Source of the DNA: Scytonema sp035967975
GTDB lineage: Bacteria; Cyanobacteriota; Cyanobacteriia; Cyanobacteriales; Nostocaceae
Direction of reading: 5' to 3'
Assembly (NCBI GenBank): GCA_035967975.1
Contig: JAWQFQ010000015.1
Span: 15,794-79,793, forward strand
Length of the DNA stretch: 64,000 bases
A program made the position numbers and the translations under genes. Under the pieces are notes generated by a model, which had not been told where the DNA came from, did no database searches, and worked only from the letters and a program-made list of their open reading frames with translations. Shown piece after piece: positions 52,978 through 61,276 of the stretch. Each line of letters starts with the position of its first letter. Within the stretch, counting starts at the first letter, position 1.

Positions 52978-53280
52978 GTGGCGAATACAAAGTCTGCTCT
53001 CAAGCGTGCCCAAATCGCAGAACGCAATCGACTGCGGAATAAAGCATATAAATCAGCAGTGAAAACGCTGATGAAGAAATACTTTGCGGCGTTAGAAACC
53101 TATGTGGCAAACCCCAGTCCGGAACTCAAGCAAGAAGTTATGACTCGGATGTCAGAGGCATACAGCAAAATAGATAGGGCTGTAAAGCGGGGTGTTCTTC
53201 ATCCTAATAATGGCGCAAGAAAAAAATCGAAACTGGCTCAACGATTGAAATCCCGGACTCAACCAGTAGCTACTGCATAA
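52978..53280 (+). CDS. rpsT: 30S ribosomal protein S20
   Basis: A 100-residue basic protein starting at GTG: MANTKSALKRAQIAERNRLRN, then KSAVKTLMKKYF, MSEAYSKIDRAVKRGVLHPNNGARKKSKLA. This is the full S20 three-helix bundle that binds 16S rRNA near the 5' domain. Length and sequence are normal for cyanobacteria. It is followed by tatD and rpoB, the usual cyanobacterial order. A GTG start is common for S20. Confidence 0.98.
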   Translation: MANTKSALKRAQIAERNRLRNKAYKSAVKTLMKKYFAALETYVANPSPELKQEVMTRMSEAYSKIDRAVKRGVLHPNNGARKKSKLAQRLKSRTQPVATA

Positions 53281-53666
53281 AAGTGTCATGGGTCATTTGT
53301 CCTTTGTCATTAGTCATTGGTCAAGAGCCATCCATGAAAGAGGAGTGCGTGAACTGGAGTAGTCCAGAGGAAATCGAAGCAATTCGACTGACTGATTTCG
53401 CCATGACTCAACTTTGAACTAGTCTCAAAGTTACCCAATTTGGGAACATGGCTACATCACGATAGAGCAACAACGTCTCCACTGACAAGTGCAAGAGCCA
53501 TGTCTCGGTAAACAATACCCCCTACATGGGAGTGCTCAAATGAGTAGTGTAATCTGGGGTTTGGCTAAGTCCGATTGACCCCTGATTACTCTAAATAGTT
53601 AATTTTTGACTATCTAGTCATCTGACAAAGGAAAAAGGACAAAGGACAAAACAAAAATAACAAGCA
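53281..53666. other. Gap between rpsT and tatD
   Basis: There is no gene in this 386-bp gap. It contains CTTTGTCATTAGTCATT-type and AAGGACAAAGGACAAA-type short repeats at its two ends, which are complementary in part and could pair. AAGGAAAAAGGAC before the tatD start may serve as its ribosome site. Confidence 0.5.
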
Positions 53667-54452
53667 ATGCAGCTGATAGACACCCACGTTCACATCAACT
53701 TTGATGTATTCCAACCTGATATAGAAGACGTACGCGAACGATGGCAAGCAGCAGGTGTGGTACGTTTGGTACACTCTTGCGTGGAACCGTCGGAGTTTTC
53801 GAGCATTCAATATCTAGCTAAGCGTTTTCCCGAAATCAGCTGTGCTGTGGGTATGCATCCTTTAGATGCATATAAGTGGAATTCCAAAACCGGAGAGGAG
53901 ATTGTATCTATGGCTCGTTCCGGATCCCAAGTGGTAGCAATTGGGGAAACAGGGCTAGATTTTTACAAAGCAGAAGACAACGAGCAACAATTGAAGGTAT
54001 TTGAGGCACAGTTGGAAATCTCAACCGAACTCAATTTACCAGTTATTATCCACTGTCGTGACGCAGCATCTACCTTAAGGGATGTACTGCAAAAGTGGAA
54101 AAGCATCAAAGGGGATCGTGTCCGGGGAGTGATGCACTGTTGGGGTGGAAACCCAGAAGAAACCCAATGGTTTCTCGATTTGGGTTTCTACATCAGCTTT
54201 AGTGGCACTGTAACGTTTAAAAACGCCAAACAAATCCAAGCATCAGCTGCTATGGTTAGCAGCGATCGCTTGTTAATTGAAACAGATTGTCCTTTCCTAG
54301 CTCCAGTACCAAAACGAGGCTCTAGACGGAATGAACCTTCATACGTTCGCTTTGTCGCCGAGCATATTGCTCGCTTGCGCGGGGAGACCGTTGAAATGAT
54401 CGCATCCCTAACTACTAATAATGCCTGTAAATTATTTGGTCTGGTGCTTTGA
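53667..54452 (+). CDS. tatD: TatD-family metal-dependent hydrolase/DNase
   Basis: A 261-residue TIM-barrel hydrolase. The metal ligands are all visible: IDTHVHIN (HxH), AIGETGLDFY (Glu), VIIHCRDA (His), GVMHCWGG (His) and LIETDCPFLAP (Asp). TatD proteins are 3'-5' exonucleases linked to DNA repair and quality control. Length is normal. It lies between rpsT and rpoB, with 386 and 702 bp gaps. Confidence 0.97.
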   Translation: MQLIDTHVHINFDVFQPDIEDVRERWQAAGVVRLVHSCVEPSEFSSIQYLAKRFPEISCAVGMHPLDAYKWNSKTGEEIVSMARSGSQVVAIGETGLDFYKAEDNEQQLKVFEAQLEISTELNLPVIIHCRDAASTLRDVLQKWKSIKGDRVRGVMHCWGGNPEETQWFLDLGFYISFSGTVTFKNAKQIQASAAMVSSDRLLIETDCPFLAPVPKRGSRRNEPSYVRFVAEHIARLRGETVEMIASLTTNNACKLFGLVL

Positions 54453-55154
54453 GGCTGTCTGTTGGATGAAACGAAAATTTAATTTGAAGAAAAAATCGAA
54501 AAATATGATATTATCATACACCCCAAAACAGGTTTGTATAAGTCATAATGGTAAAGGAAGCAACAGCATATAGGTTCCACAATTGACACCAAGTATCATT
54601 CGTTCGACCATCCCAAGCTCTCTACAAGTGGATGCTCCAAATTAGTGTACAATCTTTCCTACTCGTGTACGTTCAGATGAATCTCTAGAAAGAGGCTACA
54701 TATTCTACCTATAGAAAATTGTTAAACAAACTTACCTTGGGACTATCACCCGCCAAAACAAAGCCAAACAGGAACAGAGCTAGTTCAGTAGATAATTCTC
54801 GTCTTCTGAACAATAGGTGTGATTGCTTAGGAGCTAAAACACAGATAGCCCTGTTCAATCGAAACAACACAGTATGAATCAGCGTAGTAGGTGAAATGAC
54901 GAGCTTTTTGGAGGGTGGAAGTGAGAAACACAAATCGGCTTAATCAAAGTTTACACTATTCGTTCTTAAAAATGAAGTCAAGCTCATGCACCATTTGGCA
55001 AGTTTTACTCCCCTTGGAGCAATTGCCCTCTTGCCAAATTTCTGCTTTCCGGCTTTAATGGCTCCGTTTGCCCACGCCTGCTAAACAAGCAGGTGGAGAA
55101 AGGAGAAGTTCCACACACTAAATACGTAAAACTCAGGTTGACAAAGGTAGAGGC
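54453..55154. other. Upstream region of rpoB
   Basis: This 702-bp gap has no convincing gene; a 74-codon minus-strand frame is not believable. It must contain the rpoB promoter. TTGACA near 55138 is too close to the ATG to be its -35. No L10/L12-type leader or rplL gene is present. Confidence 0.5.
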
Positions 55155-58100
55155 ATGACTAACGAAACAATTATGGAACCCGCCTTTATGCTTCCCGACT
55201 TGATAGAAATTCAGCGATCTAGTTTCCGCTGGTTTCTAGAGGAAGGGTTGATAGAAGAACTGAACTCCTTTAGTCCTATCACAGATTACACTGGCAAACT
55301 AGAGCTGCACTTCTTAGGTCAGAACTATAAGCTCAAAGAGCCAAAATATAGTGTTGAAGAAGCGAAAAGACGGGATAGCACCTACGCGGTACAAATGTAT
55401 GTACCCACGCGTCTAATTAATAAAGAAACAGGAGAAATAAAAGAACAAGAAGTCTTTATCGGAGATTTGCCTCTTATGACCGACAGAGGCACCTTTATCA
55501 TTAACGGTGCCGAACGGGTCATAGTCAACCAGATTGTGCGATCACCAGGGGTCTACTACAAATCCGAGATTGATAAAAACGGGCGAAGAACCTACTCTGC
55601 TAGCTTAATCCCAAACCGGGGAGCGTGGCTGAAATTTGAAACAGACCGTAATGACTTAGTGTGGGTACGGATTGATAAAACCCGCAAACTGTCAGCACAG
55701 GTTCTCTTGAAAGCATTAGGATTGTCAGACAACGAAATTTTCGACGCCTTACGCCACCCAGAATACTTCCAAAAAACCATTGAAAAAGAAGGGCAATTTT
55801 CCGAAGAAGAAGCCCTGATGGAGTTGTACCGAAAACTCCGTCCCGGTGAACCACCCACAGTATTAGGTGGACAACAACTACTCGACTCCCGCTTCTTCGA
55901 TCCCAAACGATATGACCTTGGAAGAGTGGGGCGCTATAAGCTCAACAAAAAACTGGGTCTGCAAGTCGCAGAAGTCATGCGCGTCCTGACACCCCAAGAT
56001 ATCTTAGCTGCCGTAGACTACCTGATCAACCTAGAATTTGACATCGGTAGCATAGACGACATTGACCACTTAGGAAATCGCCGAGTCAGAAGTGTAGGGG
56101 AATTGCTGCAAAACCAAGTGCGAGTTGGACTTAACCGTTTAGAGCGCATCATTCGCGAACGGATGACAGTATCCGATGCAGAAGTTCTCACCCCAGCTTC
56201 CTTGGTCAACCCTAAACCTCTAGTAGCGGCGATTAAAGAGTTCTTCGGCTCCAGCCAATTGTCCCAATTCATGGACCAAACCAATCCATTGGCGGAACTG
56301 ACCCATAAACGACGCTTATCAGCACTTGGACCCGGTGGTCTAACTCGTGAGCGTGCGGGTTTCGCAGTTCGAGACATCCACCCATCTCACTACGGACGTA
56401 TTTGTCCGGTAGAAACTCCAGAAGGTCCAAACGCAGGTTTGATTGGTTCGTTAGCAACCCACGCTCGCGTGAACGTGTACGGCTTCCTAGAAACCCCCTT
56501 CCGACCAGTAGAAAACGGTCAGGTCCAGTTTGATAAACCAGCGCTCTATATGACCGCTGATGAAGAAGACGACCTGCGGGTAGCAGCGGGTGACATACCC
56601 ATTGACGAAAACGGAAACATTATCGGAGAGCAGGTGACAGTCCGCTATCGCCAAGAGTTCTCCACAACCACACCAGAGCAAGTAGACTACGTAGCCGTTT
56701 CCCCCGTACAGATTGTATCAGTTGCTACTAGTATGATTCCCTTCTTAGAGCACGATGACGCTAACCGCGCCTTGATGGGGTCGAATATGCAACGACAAGC
56801 CGTACCCCTGCTCAAACCAGAACGTCCTTTGGTGGGAACAGGCTTAGAAGCTCAAGCAGCAAGAGACTCAGGGATGGTGATTGTATCGCGCACCGACGGA
56901 GAAATTTCCTATGTGGATGCAAATAAAATTCGCGTACGACCAACCAAAGCAAGTTTAGATATTGAGAACGCCGACGGGGAAACAACTAACAACCAACAAC
57001 TAACAACTCTCAGATCCCAAGAAATTGAATACCCAATTTCCAAGTACCAGCGCTCCAACCAAGACACCTGTCTCAACCAAAAGCCCCTGGTTCATCATGG
57101 AGAACGTGTTGTCGCCGGACAAGTGCTAGCGGATGGTTCTTCTACAGAAGGTGGGGAATTGGCGCTCGGACAAAATATTGTTGTCGCTTATATGCCTTGG
57201 GAAGGCTACAACTACGAGGACGCCATACTCATTTCCGAACGCTTGGTCCAAGATGATATCTACACCTCAATTCACATTGAAAAATATGAAATTGAGGCAC
57301 GCCAAACCAAACTAGGACCAGAAGAAATCACCAGAGAAATACCCAACGTAGGGGAAGATGCTCTGCGTCAATTGGATGAACAAGGAATTATCCGGATTGG
57401 AGCGTGGGTAGAAGCCGGAGACATCCTCGTTGGTAAAGTCACACCAAAAGGTGAATCCGACCAACCACCAGAAGAAAAACTATTGCGAGCGATTTTCGGT
57501 GAAAAAGCACGGGATGTGAGAGATAACTCCCTGCGAGTTCCCAACGGTGAAAAAGGACGTGTTGTGGACGTGCGCTTGTTCACCCGCGAACAAGGTGATG
57601 AGTTACCACCAGGGGCGAATATGGTCGTCCGGGTGTACGTGGCTCAAAAGCGGAAAATCCAAGTCGGGGACAAAATGGCAGGACGCCACGGTAACAAAGG
57701 CATTATTTCCAAAATCCTACCTATAGAGGATATGCCCTACTTACCAGATGGTTCCCCTGTGGATATCGTTCTCAACCCCTTGGGCGTACCCAGCCGGATG
57801 AACGTCGGACAGGTGTTTGAATGTCTGTTGGGTTGGGCTGGTCAAAACCTGGGGATGAGGTTTAAACTGACTCCTTTTGACGAAATGTATGGTGAAGAGT
57901 CTTCCCGCAGCATCGTTCATGGCAAATTACAACAAGCACGACGCAAAACAGGTAATGACTGGGTCTTCAACCCAGACGATCCCGGCAAAATTACGGTCTA
58001 CGACGGTCGTACAGGCGAACCCTTCGACCGACCAGTGACCGTGGGTGTCGCTTATATGCTCAAACTGGTGCATTTGGTGGATGACAAGATTCACGCCCGT

Positions 58101-58517
58101 TCTACTGGTCCTTACTCCCTCGTAACTCAACAGCCCTTGGGTGGTAAAGCACAGCAAGGCGGTCAGCGATTTGGAGAAATGGAGGTGTGGGCATTGGAAG
58201 CATTTGGTGCGGCTTACACCTTGCAAGAATTGCTGACAGTGAAGTCAGATGATATGCAGGGACGTAACGAAGCCCTCAATGCGATCGTGAAAGGTAAAGC
58301 CATTCCCCGACCCGGTACACCAGAATCCTTTAAGGTGTTAATGCGAGAACTGCAATCCTTAGGTTTGGATATCGCCGTACACAAGGTAGAAACCCAAACA
58401 GACGGTAGTTCCCTCGATGTCGAAGTCGATTTGATGGCAGACACTGGAAACCGCCGCACCCCCCCACGTCCTACCTACGAATCCCTATCGCGTGAGTCGA
58501 TGGAAGACGAGGAGTGA
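55155..58517 (+). CDS. rpoB: RNA polymerase beta subunit
   Basis: A 1120-residue beta subunit with all hallmark regions: EIQRSSFRWFLEEGL, the fork and Rif region (SQLSQFMDQTNPLAELTHKRRLSALGPGG in parts), HPSHYGRICPVETPEGPN, YEDAILISERLV, KVTPKGES, GDKMAGRHGNKGIISKILP and the C-terminal clamp GGQRFGEMEVWALEAFGAAYTL (read in parts). Residues ~609-619 (TTNNQQLTTLR) are encoded by an AACTAAC-type tandem repeat and look like an in-frame insertion before EIEYPISKYQRSNQDT. Downstream, rpoC1 is missing: an epimerase gene follows on the other strand. The stop codon lies in a tandem AGTGAGGG repeat. Confidence 0.99.
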   Translation: MTNETIMEPAFMLPDLIEIQRSSFRWFLEEGLIEELNSFSPITDYTGKLELHFLGQNYKLKEPKYSVEEAKRRDSTYAVQMYVPTRLINKETGEIKEQEVFIGDLPLMTDRGTFIINGAERVIVNQIVRSPGVYYKSEIDKNGRRTYSASLIPNRGAWLKFETDRNDLVWVRIDKTRKLSAQVLLKALGLSDNEIFDALRHPEYFQKTIEKEGQFSEEEALMELYRKLRPGEPPTVLGGQQLLDSRFFDPKRYDLGRVGRYKLNKKLGLQVAEVMRVLTPQDILAAVDYLINLEFDIGSIDDIDHLGNRRVRSVGELLQNQVRVGLNRLERIIRERMTVSDAEVLTPASLVNPKPLVAAIKEFFGSSQLSQFMDQTNPLAELTHKRRLSALGPGGLTRERAGFAVRDIHPSHYGRICPVETPEGPNAGLIGSLATHARVNVYGFLETPFRPVENGQVQFDKPALYMTADEEDDLRVAAGDIPIDENGNIIGEQVTVRYRQEFSTTTPEQVDYVAVSPVQIVSVATSMIPFLEHDDANRALMGSNMQRQAVPLLKPERPLVGTGLEAQAARDSGMVIVSRTDGEISYVDANKIRVRPTKASLDIENADGETTNNQQLTTLRSQEIEYPISKYQRSNQDTCLNQKPLVHHGERVVAGQVLADGSSTEGGELALGQNIVVAYMPWEGYNYEDAILISERLVQDDIYTSIHIEKYEIEARQTKLGPEEITREIPNVGEDALRQLDEQGIIRIGAWVEAGDILVGKVTPKGESDQPPEEKLLRAIFGEKARDVRDNSLRVPNGEKGRVVDVRLFTREQGDELPPGANMVVRVYVAQKRKIQVGDKMAGRHGNKGIISKILPIEDMPYLPDGSPVDIVLNPLGVPSRMNVGQVFECLLGWAGQNLGMRFKLTPFDEMYGEESSRSIVHGKLQQARRKTGNDWVFNPDDPGKITVYDGRTGEPFDRPVTVGVAYMLKLVHLVDDKIHARSTGPYSLVTQQPLGGKAQQGGQRFGEMEVWALEAFGAAYTLQELLTVKSDDMQGRNEALNAIVKGKAIPRPGTPESFKVLMRELQSLGLDIAVHKVETQTDGSSLDVEVDLMADTGNRRTPPRPTYESLSRESMEDEE
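56981..57010. repeat. AACTAAC tandem repeat inside rpoB
   Basis: The units AACAACTAAC, AACCAACAAC and TAACAACTCT continue the heptamer type seen between the exporter and HlyD genes (24629-24673). They encode TTNNQQLTT in frame without a stop. Confidence 0.75.
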
Positions 58518-58572
58518 GGGAGTGAGGGAGTGAGGGAGTGAGGGAGTGAGGGAGTGAGGGAGTGAGGGAGGG
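58513..58572. repeat. AGTGAGGG octamer tandem repeat
   Basis: Seven uninterrupted copies of AGTGAGGG run from 58513 to 58568, then AGGGAGG. The rpoB stop codon TGA (58515-58517) is inside the first unit, so loss or gain of units would not alter RpoB. Confidence 0.95.
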
Positions 58573-58577
58573 AGGAA

Positions 58578-59498
58578 TCATTTCAAAATTTGTCTCAACG
58601 CTGGTTCGAGATTGGGATACTTATACCCAAAACCACTGGCTTGGGTGCGGTTGGGGATGACTTGCTGACCTTCTAAAACTACCATTGCGCCCTCCCCTAA
58701 AAGAGCTTCAATCGCAATGGAGGGGACAGGTAACCAAGAAGGACGATTCATCACACGTCCCATAGTTTTGCTAAGTTCTTCCATACGAACGGGGTGAGGA
58801 GCAGTGGCGTTGTAAACTCCATGCATTTCCGGTGTAGTCAGCGCTTGTAAAATCAGATTAACCACATCCTCTACGTGAATCCACGAGAACCACTGGTGAC
58901 CACTGCCAATAGGACCGCCAGCAAAGAGTTTAAATGGGGTAATCATTTTTCCAAGAGCACCACCCGTACCCAGTACAATTCCCAATCGCAGAATCACTAA
59001 TCGGACTCCCGCATCTGTGACTTTTTGTGCTTCTGTTTCCCATGTTTGACACACTTGGGCAAGAAAATCGTTACCATTCGGGCTGCTTTCATTAAAGGTA
59101 GCGGTTTCACTGGTGCCGTAGTAGCCAATTGCCGAGGCATTAACTAACACACTAGGTTTGGGGTTAGCTTTGGCTATTGCTTCTACAATGTTTTGAGTTA
59201 CGAGTTTACGGCTGTTTAAAATTTCCTGCTTGCGTTCTGGTGTCCAACGCCCCTCCCCAATGGGTTCACCTGCAAGATTGACCACACCATCACAAGAGGC
59301 GATCGCATTTTGCCAAGAACCAGACGTAGTTGGCGTATAGGCAATAATATCCACCTTTGGAAAAGCTGTGGATGGAAAAACCTTTTGGGCGTGGGCGATG
59401 TTACGGGTTAACACTACCACTGACATATTCTCTTTCTGTAGTCGCTCTACCAAACAACTACCCACAAATCCTGTTGCTCCAGTAATCGCTACTTTCAT
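58578..59498 (-). CDS. TIGR01777-type NAD-dependent epimerase/dehydratase family protein (YfcH-like)
   Basis: A 306-residue extended-SDR protein. The dinucleotide motif is GATGFVGSCLVERL at the N-terminus. Further family markers are VVNLAGEPIGEGRWTPERK, LVNASAIGYYGTS, RLGIVLGTGGALGKM, WIHVEDVVNLI and VYNATAPHPVRMEELS. The catalytic Tyr is in YYG. Its physiological substrate is unknown; relatives are linked to cell-division inhibition (SulA-like) by name only. It converges with rpoB and separates it from any rpoC gene, which is unusual. The promoter side (59499-59737) is filled with tandem repeats. Confidence 0.93.
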   Translation of the reverse strand: MKVAITGATGFVGSCLVERLQKENMSVVVLTRNIAHAQKVFPSTAFPKVDIIAYTPTTSGSWQNAIASCDGVVNLAGEPIGEGRWTPERKQEILNSRKLVTQNIVEAIAKANPKPSVLVNASAIGYYGTSETATFNESSPNGNDFLAQVCQTWETEAQKVTDAGVRLVILRLGIVLGTGGALGKMITPFKLFAGGPIGSGHQWFSWIHVEDVVNLILQALTTPEMHGVYNATAPHPVRMEELSKTMGRVMNRPSWLPVPSIAIEALLGEGAMVVLEGQQVIPNRTQASGFGYKYPNLEPALRQILK

Positions 59499-59511
59499 AT
59501 TTAGGGTCTAG

Positions 59512-59680
59512 GGTGTAGGGTGTAGGGTGTAGGGGAAGAACTATTTTTACAACAGTTTAAAACATAACAAGGGCATATTAAAACATAACGGAGGTATAAA
59601 AATCTCTTGCTTCCTTCCTACACCCAATTTTCCCTACACCCCACACCCAATTTTCCCTACACCCCACACCCAATTTTTTG
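59512..59680. repeat. GGGTGTAGGG / CCCTACACCC repeat pair
   Basis: At 59512-59535 the units read GGGTGTAGGG, and at about 59620-59680 they read CCCTACACCCCACACCCAATTTT. The two blocks are complementary and could form a long hairpin between the epimerase gene and the next gene. Confidence 0.8.
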
Positions 59681-59737
59681 CCGTTAGACAGTTGGATATT
59701 ATAGGATGGACGGAGTGTTGCAAGGCTTGGGGCTATT

Positions 59738-60085
59738 ATGGCTCGCTATACCTGTTCGTTTATTCTTTCTGTTCCCATAAACCATCTTCAGCCGTTACTT
59801 ATAGAACTGTTGCAAGATTGTAATTTGGAGGTTCAATATTACACAGCCGATTATATAATGGCTCGTGAAATTCCTGGGACTGTTCCATTTTCCAAGCTTG
59901 TGACAGTGGAAGCACTGATTGATAAGAGTAAAGCCACTGAAACGGAAACGCGGATGAGTATTGTAATGAAAAACGAAGAACTTCCTCTTCAACTTGATAA
60001 TCACTGCCGACAAATGTTTGAATTCCTTAAACAGGAAATTGAACATTGTCGCCATTGGCATCTTATTGAAAGTCTGGCTGGCTAA
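59738..60085 (+). CDS. Conserved hypothetical protein (115 aa)
   Basis: A 115-residue soluble protein starting MARYTCSFILSVPINHLQ, with YYTADYIMAREIPGTVPFSKLVTVEALID (in parts) and a C-terminal helix with HCRQMFEFLKQEIEHCRHW. It has an alpha/beta pattern and four conserved-looking Cys/His near the end. I recall similar short proteins from other cyanobacteria but no function. It is transcribed alone on the plus strand. Confidence 0.75.
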   Translation: MARYTCSFILSVPINHLQPLLIELLQDCNLEVQYYTADYIMAREIPGTVPFSKLVTVEALIDKSKATETETRMSIVMKNEELPLQLDNHCRQMFEFLKQEIEHCRHWHLIESLAG

Positions 60086-60293
60086 ATGACTGCTTCTAGA
60101 AAAGGCGTCTGCTTGGGCTAGCAACATATACTTTTAGCGGTCAGCAATCAGCAAAAAGCTCATTGCCAATAGATTCTAGCGACCATCAAAAGCTCAGTTT
60201 ATTCCCGTGCGAAGTATAGACAAGCTAGCTTATAGCAGAACGCCCCACAATAGTTTGTGCGTAATTGTCGAAACATTCCCACCTAGTCAGTTT

Positions 60294-60797
60294 TCAATCT
60301 TCCAAATCTTCGGTCATCCCAGGATTAATGAGTGTAATATCATACTCACTTGCATCTGTCTGACCCGTAGGTCGCATACTATCCTTTAGTAGGTAATAAA
60401 TAGCCCGCACTTGTGGACCAAAAACAATTTCGTCTTCGTTTTTCAGGTCATGAGCTGGTATTTTCCGCCCGTTGATCATCAAACCGTTGGAACTAGGTTT
60501 ACCCTTGGCATCGCCATCAACAATTCGATAATAATAGCTATGTGTTTTGTTATCACGAGGTAGCCTAACTAGTGTGGCATGGCGGCGCGAGACAAATTGT
60601 GAAATCAGGCGGATATCAGACTCGCGATCTCTACCAATAGAATAGATGGATTGATCGAGAGTAAACTCTTTACGTCCTTGATCGTCCTCTATTATCAGGA
60701 GATGACTTTCTTGGGTTTCTGTTGCCATTGGCAAATCGGTAGTAAAATCGGTTGAACTTTTATTAATAAAGATTTGTTGAGAATTATTTTCTATCAT
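60294..60797 (-). CDS. FHA-domain protein
   Basis: A 167-residue protein with one forkhead-associated domain: SIGRDRESDIRLISQFVSRRHATLVRL (in parts GRDRESDI, SRRHA), then SSNGLMINGRKI. FHA domains bind phosphothreonine peptides, so it likely reads Ser/Thr kinase signals, of which filamentous cyanobacteria have many. The Gly-Arg, Ser-Arg-x-His and Ser-Asn-Gly binding residues are all present. ATG starts are possible at 60797 and 60728 (MATETQESH); the longer is listed. Confidence 0.92.
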   Translation of the reverse strand: MIENNSQQIFINKSSTDFTTDLPMATETQESHLLIIEDDQGRKEFTLDQSIYSIGRDRESDIRLISQFVSRRHATLVRLPRDNKTHSYYYRIVDGDAKGKPSSNGLMINGRKIPAHDLKNEDEIVFGPQVRAIYYLLKDSMRPTGQTDASEYDITLINPGMTEDLED

Positions 60798-60924
60798 TCT
60801 CCAATCTGTAGTCTATGTTAATGATTTGATATGCTCTTTACATTGTATTGTTGCTTTTGAGATTAGAACAAAACCTTCTTCGGTTTTAGCCTTAGTAAAG
60901 GGAAATGAGCTTGAAACTCAACCT

Positions 60925-61052
60925 CTAGAGCGACGATACAGAAATCATAAAAACCTGGTTTCTTCGCGGATGGTAAACGTAAAATCAGTCTTTAAGGGCG
61001 AGAGAAAACAGATTTTTTAGCCCAACGGGTGAATACTGTACCGATGCTCTAG
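60925..61052. repeat. CTAGAGC-type MITE-like element, copy 2 (128 bp)
   Basis: The ends CTAGAGCGACGATACAG (60925-60941) and CTGTACCGATGCTCTAG (61036-61052) are imperfect inverted repeats. The interior has AAACCTGGTTTCTTCG and TCTTTAAGGGCGA, shared with the adjacent copy. Confidence 0.8.
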
Positions 61053-61085
61053 TCATGGGTTGTTGACAATTAGTATCAAAGATGA

Positions 61086-61214
61086 CTAGAGCGCCAGTAC
61101 ACTAATCCCACTCAACCTGGTTTCTTCAAGTTGACGTAACGAAAAATTAATCTTTAAGGGCGACACAAACCATGTTTTTTAGCCCTAATTTTGACTAATG
61201 TACTGACGCTCTAG
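61086..61214. repeat. CTAGAGC-type MITE-like element, copy 3 (129 bp)
   Basis: The ends are CTAGAGCGCCAGTACACTA (61086-61104) and TAATGTACTGACGCTCTAG (61196-61214), with two mismatches in 19. The interior shares CCTGGTTTCTTC and TCTTTAAGGGCGA with copy 2. Confidence 0.85.
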
Positions 61215-61276
61215 GTTAACTTGGCTCAGTCTCAATCAATATTTAAGATTCCAAATCATAACTTGAAAATGGTAGA

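Larger units (their letters stand above)
60798..61276. other. Gap between FHA gene and copper ATPase, holding two MITE copies
   Basis: This 479-bp gap has no gene. More than half of it is two CTAGAGC-type elements in direct orientation, only 33 bp apart. Confidence 0.6.

Noticed and set aside
54709..54933. 74-codon minus-strand ORF upstream of rpoB
   Set aside because: No family, no ribosome site, and it would lie in the promoter region of rpoB on the other strand.
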